A stretch of 42,013 nt of DNA from NCBI RefSeq assembly GCF_003259955.1, contig NZ_QLMK01000017.1:1-42013 (forward strand), written 5' to 3'. Shown here piece by piece: positions 9,067 through 18,347 of the stretch; positions within the stretch are counted from its first letter, which is position 1; each line of letters starts with the position of its first letter. The position numbers were made by a program, and so were the translations under genes. The notes under the pieces were generated by a model. That model was given only the letters and a program-made list of their open reading frames with translations, searched no databases and was not told the DNA's origin. The DNA is from Falsochrobactrum ovis (GTDB taxonomy: Bacteria; Pseudomonadota; Alphaproteobacteria; Rhizobiales; Rhizobiaceae).

Positions 9067-9597
9067 TCAATGGCCGCCGGTCTTTTCGAGCAGCTTGAGG
9101 CCGGGCGCAGGCATTTCGAGATCGTCGACCGACTGGCCTTCGGCCGGAATCTCGATCCAGCGTTCCGCAGCCCCATCAGGGCATTCCTGTACGACCAGGA
9201 AGTGAAGTGTACTGCCGACTTCAAGGTCCGCGCCGAGCGAGCCGCGCACAACGAACTCGTCATACTCATCGTCGAGCAGCTTGCCGCCGCTCCACACGAC
9301 CTCGGTGACGCCCTCGGTCATCTCCGTGCCGTGGTTGTTGTAGGGCTTCTCGTACTTCCCGATCACCTTCGCCAGCGTCCAGCCCGGCTTCGGCATCGGC
9401 TTCACGGCGTAGTAGCCTTGCGGCAGCTTCACCCGCACGACATTGGTCGACTTGCCCTCGCAGCCATGGGGCACGCGCAGCACGGCCTTGTAGGTCGAGC
9501 CGACCGGGGCCTCGTTCTTCTCCAATGTGACGTGGGCGAATGCTGTGCTGGCGGTGAGGCCGACAGCGGCGGCGGCAAGCATGAGTTTCTTCAACAT
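9067..9597 (-). CDS. YcnI-family (DUF1775) periplasmic copper-binding protein
   Basis: A 176-residue secreted protein with a signal peptide ending TASTAFAHVTLE. The His exposed after cleavage is the copper ligand known for YcnI proteins. The body contains VPHGCEGKSTNVVRVKLP, the conserved HGC region of DUF1775, and a late VQECPDG cysteine. Length is typical for proteobacterial members without the Gram-positive C-terminal anchor. The start at 9597 has AGGAGAGAGCCC upstream and gives a perfect signal peptide. It lies between the small membrane protein and the CopC-CopD gene, a common alphaproteobacterial order for copper delivery to cuproenzymes. Confidence 0.88.
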   Translation of the reverse strand: MLKKLMLAAAAVGLTASTAFAHVTLEKNEAPVGSTYKAVLRVPHGCEGKSTNVVRVKLPQGYYAVKPMPKPGWTLAKVIGKYEKPYNNHGTEMTEGVTEVVWSGGKLLDDEYDEFVVRGSLGADLEVGSTLHFLVVQECPDGAAERWIEIPAEGQSVDDLEMPAPGLKLLEKTGGH

Positions 9598-9614
9598 GGG
9601 CTCTCTCCTTGGTG

Positions 9615-9635
9615 TGCCGGCATCCCCCGCCGGCA
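9615..9635. repeat. 7-bp perfect inverted repeat in the ycnI leader
   Basis: TGCCGGC and GCCGGCA face each other across a 7-nt C-rich loop, just upstream of the ribosome binding site of the YcnI-like gene. It could be a weak leader hairpin. There is no T-tract to support a terminator. Confidence 0.35.
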
Positions 9636-9717
9636 GGGTTTGACGGATCTGGCGTCGTGCTCGATCCGGATTGGGATTCACGGTCGCGGCAGGCGCGGCC
9701 GTTGTCGTTGTGCGCGC

Positions 9718-9948
9718 TCAAACGCGCGCGATGCCGGGCAAAATGTGGTGGATCAGGATCGCGGCATGGCCAAACAGCCAGGCGAACACGAGCGCGTCCT
9801 TCACGTCGATGCCGTCACGATACAGGTCGAGCAATGCCGCCGCAGCTTCCGGCGAGGCGGCCGAGGCCCCGATGAGGAAGACAAAGCCGGCCAACGCGCC
9901 GGCGAAGAATGTCCGGGCCAGCACGTTCAGGGGATGGCCGCCCCTCAT
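9718..9948 (-). CDS. Small two-helix membrane protein of the copper block
   Basis: A 76-residue protein with two hydrophobic segments, FFAGALAGFVFLIGASAA and ALVFAWLFGHAAILIHHIL. The second contains a GHAAILIHH stretch with three histidines that could bind metal. I do not recognise a named family. Its ATG overlaps the stop of the sco gene by 4 nt (ATGA), which supports a real coupled gene in the copper operon. A role in copper handling is inferred only from position. Confidence 0.6.
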   Translation of the reverse strand: MRGGHPLNVLARTFFAGALAGFVFLIGASAASPEAAAALLDLYRDGIDVKDALVFAWLFGHAAILIHHILPGIARV

Positions 9949-10578
9949 GATACGCCCCCGGCGAGCAGCTTCTTCAGCTTGGCGAGGCGCATATCGGCGT
10001 GTTCATCGTAGCTGATGGTGCTTGTAAACTCTCCGTCCGCATCCATCAGGTAGATCGAGGCGGTGTGGTCCATCGTGTAGTCGCCGTCCCCGGTTGGCAC
10101 CTTGCGCCAGTAGGCGCGATAGGATGCGGCAACAGTCCCGATCTCCTCCTCGCTTCCCGTCAGGCCGACGATCCGGGGGATCGAAGGACTGAAGATACAG
10201 GGCCAGCGCCTCGGGATCGTCGCGTGTAGGATCGATCGAGATGAACAGCACTTTGAGCTTGTCGGCATCCGGGCCGAGCGCCTTCAGCGCTTCCGACATC
10301 TCCCACAGCGTCGTCGGGCAGACCTCCGGGCAATGGGTGAAGCCGAAGAAGAGCGCGAACGGTTCTCCCTTCAGGTCCGAGTCCGAAAGTTTCGTGCCTG
10401 ACTGCGTGGTGAGCGTGAACGGCCCGCCGATCTTGACGGAAGCCACGGACACAAAGTCCCTGCCGCCCGCTGCGAAGGCGTAGACGACGATGGCCACGAG
10501 GAGCGCGACGGCAGCCAGCGTCGCGGAGATGGCCAGCCTGCGCCGCCACACGCTTGCCTCAGCCGCCATGACCGTCAT
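9945..10578 (-). pseudogene. Sco1/SenC/PrrC-type copper chaperone, broken by a +1 frameshift
   Basis: The Sco protein is split across two frames. The first part has an N-terminal membrane anchor and the thioredoxin-fold copper site FTHCPEVCPTTL (CxxxC), running to YLQSFD. The second resumes with RIVGLTGSEEEIGTVAA and carries the expected later His (DGDYTMDHTASIYLMD). The break is a run of five G on the plus strand (10175-10179); with four, the frame reads SFDPRIVGL without interruption. All copper ligands are present on both sides. This could be a recent inactivation, programmed slippage or a homopolymer sequencing error. Sco delivers copper to the CuA site of cytochrome oxidase. The start overlaps the PCuAC gene end and the stop overlaps the next gene. 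Confidence 0.85.
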
Positions 10579-11116
10579 GCCCCGACTTGCCGCCCATCGC
10601 CTCGACGGCGAATTCGACGTCGACAGTGCCGGCCTTCTCGAAGGTTAGAGACCCCTTGAAGGTCTCGCCTTCCTTCACGTCCTGCTTCAGGTCCAGGAAC
10701 ATGATGTGGAAACCGCCGGGCTTCAGTTCGGCCTCGCCCCCGGCTGGAATCTCCAGACCATTTGCCAGCGGCCGCATGGTCATGACGCCCTTGTCGTCGA
10801 CGGCCATCTCATGGATCTCGACCCTGCCGGCGATCTCGCCGGTTGCGGACACGAGCCGATCGGCCTGCGAACCGGCATTCTTGATAGCAAGATAGCCGGC
10901 TGCGACCTTTGCGCCGGCCGGCGTGGCGCGCGACCAGGGATGGACGACTTCGATGTCGCCGGCTTTGAACTCGTGCGCCCAAAGCGGCTGGCACAGGGCG
11001 AACAGCAGCATCAGCATGAAGCCGGCGATGCCCAGCCGTTCCTCGAACGAACGAAAGCGGGAAAGCGGATAGGTGTTGAAAGCGACGCGCGCGGCATCGC
11101 GAATGGAATTGCGCAT
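10559..11116 (-). CDS. PCuAC periplasmic copper chaperone (DUF461)
   Basis: A 185-residue protein with a longer than usual N-terminus leading into a hydrophobic export signal ([19 protein letters not shown]). The mature part has the hallmark Cu(I) site: VEIHEM, then VMTMRP, then GFHIMFLDL. This is the H-M...M...H-x-M pattern of PCuAC proteins, which hand copper to cytochrome oxidase assembly together with Sco. A C-terminal [10 protein letters not shown] adds two histidines. The chosen ATG has GGAG ten bases upstream. It is directly upstream of and overlaps the Sco gene, the usual functional partner. Confidence 0.88.
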   Translation of the reverse strand: MRNSIRDAARVAFNTYPLSRFRSFEERLGIAGFMLMLLFALCQPLWAHEFKAGDIEVVHPWSRATPAGAKVAAGYLAIKNAGSQADRLVSATGEIAGRVEIHEMAVDDKGVMTMRPLANGLEIPAGGEAELKPGGFHIMFLDLKQDVKEGETFKGSLTFEKAGTVDVEFAVEAMGGKSGHDGHGG

Positions 11117-11206
11117 AATTGCATGCTCCACGGTCGCCCGGCGCGGCAAGCGCGCAGGCGGAATCTGACGGGAATCGGCGTACGCGAGAGCGCGACGCCG
11201 GTCGGA

Positions 11207-11590
11207 TCAGGTCGTCAGAGGGGGAGCGCGAGAACTGCCCGGATCATGGTCCGGGCTCTGGATGTGAAACGTCTTGTGAACGTGGAACCGGACATCGGTC
11301 GAAGACAGCGGCTTCAGCAGGCCGACGCCCTGGGCCGGCTCCGCCGCATGCAAAGGCGACGCCAGATTACAGCCGAAGGTGCAGCAGTCCGGCAGCTTCG
11401 AATGGTCGTCGCGGGGCACGTCGCCGTCATGGTCGACGCTGGTGATGCAGAGCGGATTGCCGAACGCATCCAGCATCGGTGTCACCGGCATCGCGCCGGC
11501 AGCCCACGCCGTCAGGAAGGATTGCAGGACGAGCACGGCCGCCGCGACAAACGCGACCGCCGATCCTCGTCTGTGCCTTACCTGATGCAA
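11207..11590 (-). CDS. DUF2946-type Cys/His-rich secreted protein
   Basis: About 127 residues. A TTG start at 11590 is proposed because GGAGGTGG lies just upstream and a hydrophobic export segment (VAFVAAAVLVLQSFLTAW) follows at once. ATG starts further upstream in the frame lead through an unlikely arginine-rich extension. The mature part has a Cys/His pattern (LCITSVDHDGD, LPDCCTFGCN, HAAEP) typical of DUF2946 proteins found beside copper genes. The function is unknown; metal binding is likely. It is the first gene of the copper block, 90 nt before the PCuAC gene. Confidence 0.6.
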   Translation of the reverse strand: MHQVRHRRGSAVAFVAAAVLVLQSFLTAWAAGAMPVTPMLDAFGNPLCITSVDHDGDVPRDDHSKLPDCCTFGCNLASPLHAAEPAQGVGLLKPLSSTDVRFHVHKTFHIQSPDHDPGSSRAPPLTT

Positions 11591-11895
11591 GAGCCACCTC
11601 CAGTACTTTTGATAACATGCTTGTGATCTTGAAGGAACATGATCGGCGTGCGGCAAAGCGTGGCGCTTCGCGAACGCACGCCGTTTCCGTAAATCGCAAC
11701 GAAATGGGATGGTCTCGCGAGGGCTCATCTTGGCAATTGGATCGCAGTTCGATGCAATTCAGGGTGATGACAGCGTGACAGCAGTGATGTGCCGATGCTG
11801 CCGCCTTTATTGATCTGCGCACTGGATTGTCAGGCCTTTCCGAGAAGCGGCACAGCCGGAACGATGACGACAGGATGGCCCCTTGTAGGCTTGCC
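11591..11895. other. Intergenic region between the copper block and the COG0523 GTPase gene
   Basis: No convincing gene is seen on either strand. The left end must contain the promoter of the DUF2946 gene. A TGTTAT half-site (minus strand, near 11611-11618) resembles half a Zur box, but its partner half is absent, so I do not call it. The remainder has no clear hairpin or repeat. Confidence 0.4.
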
Positions 11896-13119
<1,224 letters not shown>

Positions 13120-13154
13120 GGAGACCTCTTGATTTGATGAAAGATGGACAGAGA

Positions 13155-13179
13155 GCGCCCGGACGATGAAGCCGGGCGC
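13155..13179 (-). terminator. GC hairpin between aztD-zinT and zigA
   Basis: GCGCCCGG and CCGGGCGC form a perfect 8-bp stem with a 9-nt loop, 21 nt after the AztD-ZinT stop. The following T tract on the minus strand is weak (TCTCTGTCC). It may act as a partial terminator or processing site that lowers zigA expression relative to the transport genes. Confidence 0.45.
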
Positions 13180-13200
13180 GTGCGAAGAGAAGCGCTGCGG

Positions 13201-15018
13201 TCAGTGCGCGATCATCTCTTCGACGATCTCTTTGGCGCTCAGAGCCGACGGATAGTAGGTCGGCCAGTTCGTGACTTCTTTGAGCAGAGCCGCGCGATCA
13301 TCGCCGAAGTACAGGTGGAAGTGATCAGCCTTCGCTGGTGCGATCTTGTGGTCGCTGAACTGGATGTAGTCTGGCGCGTCGGCATCTCCCTCAACCTTCT
13401 TGAAGATGAAGCGTACGCCGCGGTTGCCCTTCTCATAGGTCAGCGTCTCGCGGCCGTCGCTCGCATACCGGGCTTTCAACGGCCTTCCGTCCTTGAAGAA
13501 CGTCACCGTGTCGCCTTCGATCGTGATCCGCTCGACGTCGGTTTTATAACCGATCTCGTAATAGGCCTTGTACTCTTCGACAGTCTGCGTGCCGCTTTCC
13601 GCCTTATGCGCCATGACTGGGTCGAGCGTCCCGTCCTGCAGATAGCCGTAGACGGACTGCCAGTCGCCTTCCCAGTCCAAGAGAGCACGATCCTTGACCT
13701 GGCTATCCTCGAAGTATCCCTGGTAGATCTGGTCATCGCCATGATCGTGGGCGTGGGCATGATCGTGAGCCTTCTCACCATCATGGCTGTGGTTGTGTGT
13801 TTCGTCGCCCCCGTGAACTTTGCCGGTTCCGCCGACGGCGACGATGTTGAACGGCTTGCCTTCCACGGCGATCTCGCCAGACTCTTGGAAAGTCTCCGCG
13901 TTAACCAGATGAAGCTTGCTATTGAGTGGGTCGGTCACGATGACGTTGTCACCAGCCACTGCGATGCGCGGGCGCGGGTCACTCCAATGTCCGTCCATCG
14001 AATAGGGATCGGTCACCTTGAGTGACGCGACTATTCTGCGCTCCAGGACGTCCACCTTGTGAAGCTGGCCATCCTCGGTGAACACATAGGCGAATTTCGC
14101 GCGGATCGGGTCGACGGTAAAGTGAACGCGACGTGTCGGAAGCTGCACCAGTTGGAAGCCGTTCTCACCTTCCGAGGGGTCGATGACCACGATTCGGTCG
14201 GCACCGTAGTTACCAATGAAATATTGCAGACCCTTGCCGCCGATGAGAGTCGAGGAACTCCCCTCGGGCAGGGACGAGGCATAGGGCAGATGCTCGATCA
14301 CGGGCGCGCCATCCTCCTGCCTGATCAGAAGCAACCCGGTATCGCAGGCGAGCGCGTAGAGGCTGCCCGAGCCGGCCGAGCCGTGCAGGCCGGGGCACGC
14401 GACATCCTCACCTACCGTATTGCCGCTAAAGTCGACCACGCGGGCGCCGATCGGCCGCTTGGAGGCGTCCTCGGAGTTCGGGATCGAGACGACCACGTGG
14501 TTCTGGTAAGGCACCGCGACACCGTGATGCGGAGCGCCCACGCCGACGGTGCGAACCTCGAGCTTCTCGTCAAGGACGGCCTTCTCCGCAAAAACACGCA
14601 CCTTGTCCTCACCGTCGAACCACTGCGCGATATTGCCCTGAAGCTCGACAAAATGGGCCGGCTTGTCGCCGTCAATATGAACGTGCAGCAGTTCGGCGTC
14701 ATCGACGTCGATATCGCCGTGATCTCCATGGTCGTGGAAGGCTATGCCGCTCTTGATCGCATTGACCTTGCCGGCAGCGCCTTGCACCGCGAACACGGTT
14801 TCTCCGCTCGATGAGCGATGGAGCGTGGCTGGCCCTTCAATCTTGAACGTGTGGATCAGGTCGCCATTAAGCGCGTCGATCACCTTAACCACCGGATCGG
14901 CATGGTCAGATACGAACAGCCGCCATGCGGTGACGTCACCCTCATCCGCGAATGCCGCAGTTCCTCCTAACGTGGCTGCCAGAGCCAGCGCGGAAACACC
15001 AAGTGTCAATCGTCTCAT
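13201..15018 (-). CDS. aztD: AztD-ZinT fusion: two-domain periplasmic zinc chaperone
   Basis: A 605-residue secreted protein. After a signal peptide (MRRLTLGVSALALAATLGGT), residues about 25-400 form an AztD-like beta-propeller (repeated strands such as RLFVSDHADPVVKVIDALNG and YFIGNYGADRIVVIDPSEG). An early acidic/His loop (FHDHGDHGDIDVDD) matches the zinc-loading loop of AztD. A His/Asp linker at about residues 403-426 contains HAHAHDHGDD. A full ZinT/YodA lipocalin domain follows (about 430-605) with DWEGDWQSVY, YIQFSDHKIAP, the HFH zinc ligands and the family ending NWPTYYPSALSAKEIVEEM. AztD and ZinT are normally separate. The ATG at 15018 has AAGGAGAG upstream; the in-frame upstream ATG would read through a Zur-like box. 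It lies directly after aztC, its expected zinc acceptor. Confidence 0.88.
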   Translation of the reverse strand: MRRLTLGVSALALAATLGGTAAFADEGDVTAWRLFVSDHADPVVKVIDALNGDLIHTFKIEGPATLHRSSSGETVFAVQGAAGKVNAIKSGIAFHDHGDHGDIDVDDAELLHVHIDGDKPAHFVELQGNIAQWFDGEDKVRVFAEKAVLDEKLEVRTVGVGAPHHGVAVPYQNHVVVSIPNSEDASKRPIGARVVDFSGNTVGEDVACPGLHGSAGSGSLYALACDTGLLLIRQEDGAPVIEHLPYASSLPEGSSSTLIGGKGLQYFIGNYGADRIVVIDPSEGENGFQLVQLPTRRVHFTVDPIRAKFAYVFTEDGQLHKVDVLERRIVASLKVTDPYSMDGHWSDPRPRIAVAGDNVIVTDPLNSKLHLVNAETFQESGEIAVEGKPFNIVAVGGTGKVHGGDETHNHSHDGEKAHDHAHAHDHGDDQIYQGYFEDSQVKDRALLDWEGDWQSVYGYLQDGTLDPVMAHKAESGTQTVEEYKAYYEIGYKTDVERITIEGDTVTFFKDGRPLKARYASDGRETLTYEKGNRGVRFIFKKVEGDADAPDYIQFSDHKIAPAKADHFHLYFGDDRAALLKEVTNWPTYYPSALSAKEIVEEMIAH

Positions 15019-15035
15019 CCTACTCTCCTTTGATA

Positions 15036-15050
15036 GTTTATTACATAACA
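15036..15050 (-). promoter_or_regulatory. Zur-like box before aztD-zinT
   Basis: On the minus strand it reads TGTTATGTAATAAAC, close to the other Zur-like boxes, in the 67-nt gap between aztC and the AztD-ZinT gene. It suggests that the chaperone gene has its own zinc-controlled promoter in addition to read-through. The right half is imperfect. Confidence 0.5.
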
Positions 15051-15085
15051 CCGTGGAGCGAAGTTCGCTTCTGTTCGTCGCCTCG

Positions 15086-16024
15086 TCAGCCGCCGTTGAG
15101 CGCTTTGCCGAGTGTATCGACATTGTGCCGCATCATGTCGGCATAGGTTGGCGCCGGCCCGTACTCGTCCGACAGCGCATCCGAGTAAAGCGTGCCGCCA
15201 AGCGTCAATCCGGCTTCTGAGGCGATCTGCTCGACAAGCCGCGCATCGGCGATGTTCTCGGCAAATACGGCAGCCGCGCGCTTTTCGCGGATCTGGCGGA
15301 TAAGCGAAGCGACATCGGCGGCAGAGGCTTCCGATTCCGTCGACACCCCCTGCGGAGCGAGGAACGTCACGCCGTAGTCGCGCTCGAAATAGCGAAAGGC
15401 GTTGTGGGCGACGACGGCCACGCGCCGGTCTTCTGGAATCGCGTCGATCTCCTGTCTGATCTCGGCGTCGAGAGCCGCTAGCTCATTAAGATAGGCTTGC
15501 GCATTCGTCTCGTAGGTCGCGCAGCCTTTTGCGTCGGCAGCGCAGAAGGCGCGTGCGATGTTTTCGACATAGACCTTCGCGTTCGCTACCGATTGCCAGG
15601 CGTGCGGGTCGTTCGGCGCGGCGTGGAAAATGGCTTCGCCGTTGACGTAGTGGTAGTGGCCGCCATCCGGGTCATGCAGGATGTCTGCGCCATCGGTCAG
15701 GATCGCCATGGTGGCAGAGGTTCCGCTTGCGTCGATCAGCCGCTGCAGAAAGCCCTCGAACAGGAGACCGTTGACCAGGATCACGTCGGCGCGGGCAAGC
15801 GCAATGGCGTCGGCCGGCTTCGGTTCGTAGACATGGGCGTCACTATTCGGCCCCACCAGCGTCCTCAGCTCGATCCGGTCGCCGCCGACTTGCTTCGCGA
15901 AATCGCCAATGATCGAGAAGGTCGCCACGACCGAAAGCTTGTCCGCTTCGGCGTGCGCCGGCAGATCCAGAAAGGTAAATGTTATAACGATCAAGGTAGC
16001 GGCAAGTCTCGTCAGTTTCGTCAT
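15086..16024 (-). CDS. aztC: AztC-type zinc-binding protein of the ABC importer
   Basis: A 312-residue cluster A-I substrate-binding protein. The signal peptide ends near LPAHAEADK. Zinc-ligand motifs are visible in order: GPNSDAHVYEPKPAD (first His), a His-rich loop HDPDGGHYHYVNGEAIFHAAPNDPHAW (flexible loop plus second His), VVAHNAFRYF (third His) and LYSDALSDEYG (Asp). The long open frame that continues upstream past 17 kb is a shadow of aztB and aztA; the start at 16024 gives the signal peptide. It is 23 nt downstream of aztB. AztC receives zinc from AztD in the known system and delivers it to AztAB. Confidence 0.9.
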   Translation of the reverse strand: MTKLTRLAATLIVITFTFLDLPAHAEADKLSVVATFSIIGDFAKQVGGDRIELRTLVGPNSDAHVYEPKPADAIALARADVILVNGLLFEGFLQRLIDASGTSATMAILTDGADILHDPDGGHYHYVNGEAIFHAAPNDPHAWQSVANAKVYVENIARAFCAADAKGCATYETNAQAYLNELAALDAEIRQEIDAIPEDRRVAVVAHNAFRYFERDYGVTFLAPQGVSTESEASAADVASLIRQIREKRAAAVFAENIADARLVEQIASEAGLTLGGTLYSDALSDEYGPAPTYADMMRHNVDTLGKALNGG

Positions 16025-16047
16025 GCTCGTTCCGATGCTTCTTGAGT

Positions 16048-16926
16048 TTAGGCAGTCCGATGTGACGCAAGGGGGCGCCGGGTCCGCAACACACCCCGCG
16101 GGCTTGCGATCACCGACACGAAATACGCCAAGCCTGCCGACAGAATGATGGCCGGGCCAGACGGCAACGAGGCGTGGTAGGAAACCAGCAGGCCGGAGAT
16201 CGACGACAGCAGCCCAAGTCCGATGGCGAGCAGGCACATGATTTCCACCCGCTGCGTCCAGAAACGAGCGGCGGCGGCAGGCAGAATCATCAATCCGACG
16301 GACAGCAGCGTGCCGAGCGCCTGGAAGCCGGCGACAAGGTTGATGACCACTAGCCCGAGAAAGACGAAATGCACTGGCGTGCCAAGCCGCGACACCGAGC
16401 GCAGGAAGAGCGGGTCGAGGCACTCCGCGACCAGCCCGCGCCAGAAGATGCCGAGCAAGGCGATCGTGAGCGCGCAGACAAGACCGATCAGCGTCAGCGC
16501 GTCGTTGTTGAGCGCGAGCACCGTTCCGAACAGGACGTGCATCAGGTCGACGCTGGAGCCGCGCAGCGATACCATCAGCACGCCTAGCGACAGCGAGATC
16601 AGATAGAAGGCAGCCATGGAGGCATCCTCTTTCTGGATCGTCAGCCGCGCCACGGCACCGGCGCCCAGCGCCACGATGACGCCGGCGATCAGGCCGCCAA
16701 TGGTCATCGGCACGATCTGGAGACCGTAGAGCAGGAAGCCGGCAGCCGCGCCCGGCAGGATCGCATGCGCCATGGCGTCGCCGGTCAGGCTCATGCGGCG
16801 CAGCATCAGGAACACGCCGACCGGGCAGGCACTGACCGACAGCATGAACGCGCCGAACAGCGCCCGCTGCATGAAGGCGAACTCGACGAAGGGGGCAACG
16901 AATGTCTCGTGGAGCGAGCCCATCAC
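16048..16926 (-). CDS. aztB: AztB zinc ABC transporter permease
   Basis: A 292-residue inner-membrane permease of the ABC-3 (ZnuB/MntB) family with about eight hydrophobic segments. It contains the family stretch LTGDAMAHAILPGAAAGFLLYG (residues about 49-70), the SLTGDAxxHAxLPG-type region that is characteristic of metal permeases. A later GLVVINLVAGFQALGTLLSVGLMILPAAAARF matches the conserved second half. Its ATG overlaps the aztA stop by 4 nt, so the two are coupled. It forms the membrane channel of the zinc importer with AztA. Confidence 0.92.
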   Translation of the reverse strand: MMGSLHETFVAPFVEFAFMQRALFGAFMLSVSACPVGVFLMLRRMSLTGDAMAHAILPGAAAGFLLYGLQIVPMTIGGLIAGVIVALGAGAVARLTIQKEDASMAAFYLISLSLGVLMVSLRGSSVDLMHVLFGTVLALNNDALTLIGLVCALTIALLGIFWRGLVAECLDPLFLRSVSRLGTPVHFVFLGLVVINLVAGFQALGTLLSVGLMILPAAAARFWTQRVEIMCLLAIGLGLLSSISGLLVSYHASLPSGPAIILSAGLAYFVSVIASPRGVLRTRRPLASHRTA

Positions 16927-17756
16927 GCCGCTCCTCTCGTGCCCAAAGACTCGGACGCGACGTCGCCACCGTCATGTGCATGGGGATGACCGTGCGCTTC
17001 GCCTTGGTCGTGACCGCCGTCTCCATGCGGCCCGCACCATGGCGCGTTCTCGTCCCACGCCTCATGAAACTGTCGGGCGCGCAGGAGATTTTCGGCAGAA
17101 AGCGTCTTGCGCGCCTCGCCCCATGCGACCGGCTGTCGTGCCAGAAGCAGGGCTTCCGGGAAATGCTCACGCACGAGGTCGAGATCGTGGACTACGACGA
17201 GCACCGTGCGGCTCTCTCCGTGCCAACGCTTTATCAGCGCGATCAGGTCAGTCACCGTCCTGGCGTCGATCGCGTTGAACGGTTCGTCGAGCAGGATCAG
17301 GTCGGCGTCCTGCACCAGCACCCGTGCGAACAGGGCGCGTTGCAACTGGCCGCCCGACAGCGTATCGATCGGACGCTTCTCGAAACCTTCCAGACCAACT
17401 CCCGAAAGTGCCTTGGCGACCGCTTCGCGATCCTCCGGCCGGAAGCGGCCGAGCAATCCGCGCCGCGGCCAAAGCCCGAGCGAGACCAGATCGACCACGC
17501 GAGCGGGAAAGGAGCGGTCGAGCTCCGACTGCTGCGGCAGATAGGCCAGCCGCGTCCCGGGCGCGACCTTGCAGACACCCGCCATCGGCCTCAGCACGCC
17601 GACGATGCCCTTCATCAGTGTTGACTTGCCCGAGCCGTTAGCGCCGACCACCGCCATCAGGGAGCCCTTGCGGACCACACCGTTCAGGTGATGCACGGCG
17701 GGATGGCTGTTGTAGCCCAGCGTCAGATCACTAAATGTTATGCAAGCTTTAGGCAT
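16923..17756 (-). CDS. aztA: AztA zinc ABC transporter ATPase with His-rich tail
   Basis: A 277-residue ATP-binding subunit. Walker A is GANGSGKSTL, the signature is LSGGQLQRALFARVL, Walker B is LILLDEPFNAID and the switch His is in VVVHDLDL. The C-terminus has an unusual metal-binding tail rich in His and Asp (CGPHGDGGHDQG and then HGHPHAHDGGD) of about 30 residues, which could sense or buffer zinc. The start at 17756 (MPKACITFSDLTLGY) is chosen because the longer frame would run through the palindromic Zur box at 17809-17823; its ribosome site is weak. It is the first gene of the minus-strand azt operon and is divergent from zur. Confidence 0.9.
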   Translation of the reverse strand: MPKACITFSDLTLGYNSHPAVHHLNGVVRKGSLMAVVGANGSGKSTLMKGIVGVLRPMAGVCKVAPGTRLAYLPQQSELDRSFPARVVDLVSLGLWPRRGLLGRFRPEDREAVAKALSGVGLEGFEKRPIDTLSGGQLQRALFARVLVQDADLILLDEPFNAIDARTVTDLIALIKRWHGESRTVLVVVHDLDLVREHFPEALLLARQPVAWGEARKTLSAENLLRARQFHEAWDENAPWCGPHGDGGHDQGEAHGHPHAHDGGDVASESLGTRGAA

Positions 17757-17808
17757 TGGGCGGCGTGATTCCGTTGACGGCGAACGCTCGATCTTGAGTG
17801 TGAACGGA

Positions 17809-17823
17809 TGTAATGTTATTACA
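17809..17823. promoter_or_regulatory. Zur box in the aztA-zur divergent promoter
   Basis: TGTAATGTTATTACA, extended to the 19-bp near-palindrome GATGTAATGTTATTACATC (17807-17825) with perfect 8-bp arms around GTT. It lies 53 nt from the aztA start and 47 nt from the zur start, so one bound dimer could control both directions. It is the best-conserved of the four boxes and serves as the reference site. Confidence 0.8.
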
Positions 17824-17869
17824 TCTATCATCCAAGCTGCGACATGGCAAGGGAACCGGAGCGCCAACG

Positions 17870-18280
17870 ATGGCTCAACTGCACGATCTGACGAAGAACC
17901 AGACGCTGGTGCTGAACGCGCTTACGCGGGTGGAGGGGCCCGCCAGCGCGTATACGCTACTCGACCAATTGCGCGAGCACGGTTTTCGCGCGCCACTTCA
18001 GGTCTATCGTGCGTTGGAAAAGCTGATCGACATGGGCCTGGTCCACAGGCTGGAATGCCTCAACTCCTTCGTCGCCTGCGCCCATCCGCAAGAGCACGCG
18101 CATGGGCACAAGCACGGCATTATCGCCTTCGCGATCTGCGAGAACTGCGGCCAGGTCGACGAATTTTCGGACGCCACGGTCGAAAAACGCCTCAAGGGCT
18201 GGGCGCACGACCACGGCTTCAAGCTTTCCAAGACCACCATCGAACTGCGCGGCACCTGCGCGGACTGCGTGGCCCGGTAG
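17870..18280 (+). CDS. zur: Zur, zinc-responsive Fur-family repressor
   Basis: A 136-residue Fur-family protein. The winged-helix domain covers about residues 1-70 (NQTLVLNALTRVEGPASAYTLL, then FRAPLQVYRALEKLIDMGLVHR). The His-rich hinge HPQEHAHGHKHG and two Cys pairs (CENCG and CADC near the end) form the structural zinc site. The strong Cys/His set and its place opposite aztA point to Zur rather than Fur. The ATG at 17870 follows GGGAACCGGAG; a longer frame starting at 17813 would overlap the operator. It probably represses itself, the azt operon and the other boxed genes when zinc is sufficient. Confidence 0.9.
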   Translation: MAQLHDLTKNQTLVLNALTRVEGPASAYTLLDQLREHGFRAPLQVYRALEKLIDMGLVHRLECLNSFVACAHPQEHAHGHKHGIIAFAICENCGQVDEFSDATVEKRLKGWAHDHGFKLSKTTIELRGTCADCVAR

Positions 18281-18326
18281 CGCGGGTCGTGTCAGTGCTG
18301 ACGGGATTCCTTGCTCGCACTGAACA

Positions 18327-18341
18327 TGTAACGGTATAACA
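18327..18341 (+). promoter_or_regulatory. Zur-like box before the decayed COG0523 gene
   Basis: TGTAACGGTATAACA aligns with the other three boxes, with only the centre and one arm base varying. It lies just before the ATG at 18348, so a bound repressor would block initiation. The gene it controls is broken, but the operator remains intact. Confidence 0.6.
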
Positions 18342-18347
18342 AAACAA

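Noticed and set aside
11605-11625. Zur half-site upstream of the DUF2946 gene
   Set aside because: Only one TGTTAT half is present, with no inverted partner at the right spacing.
15970-15995. Additional Zur-like sequence (AAATGTTATAACG)
   Set aside because: It is inside the aztC signal-peptide coding region and its outer arms do not match the consensus.
15086-17170. 694-codon open frame as one large protein
   Set aside because: Only the last 312 codons are a real gene (aztC). The upstream part is the antisense-free shadow frame of aztA and aztB and has no family features.
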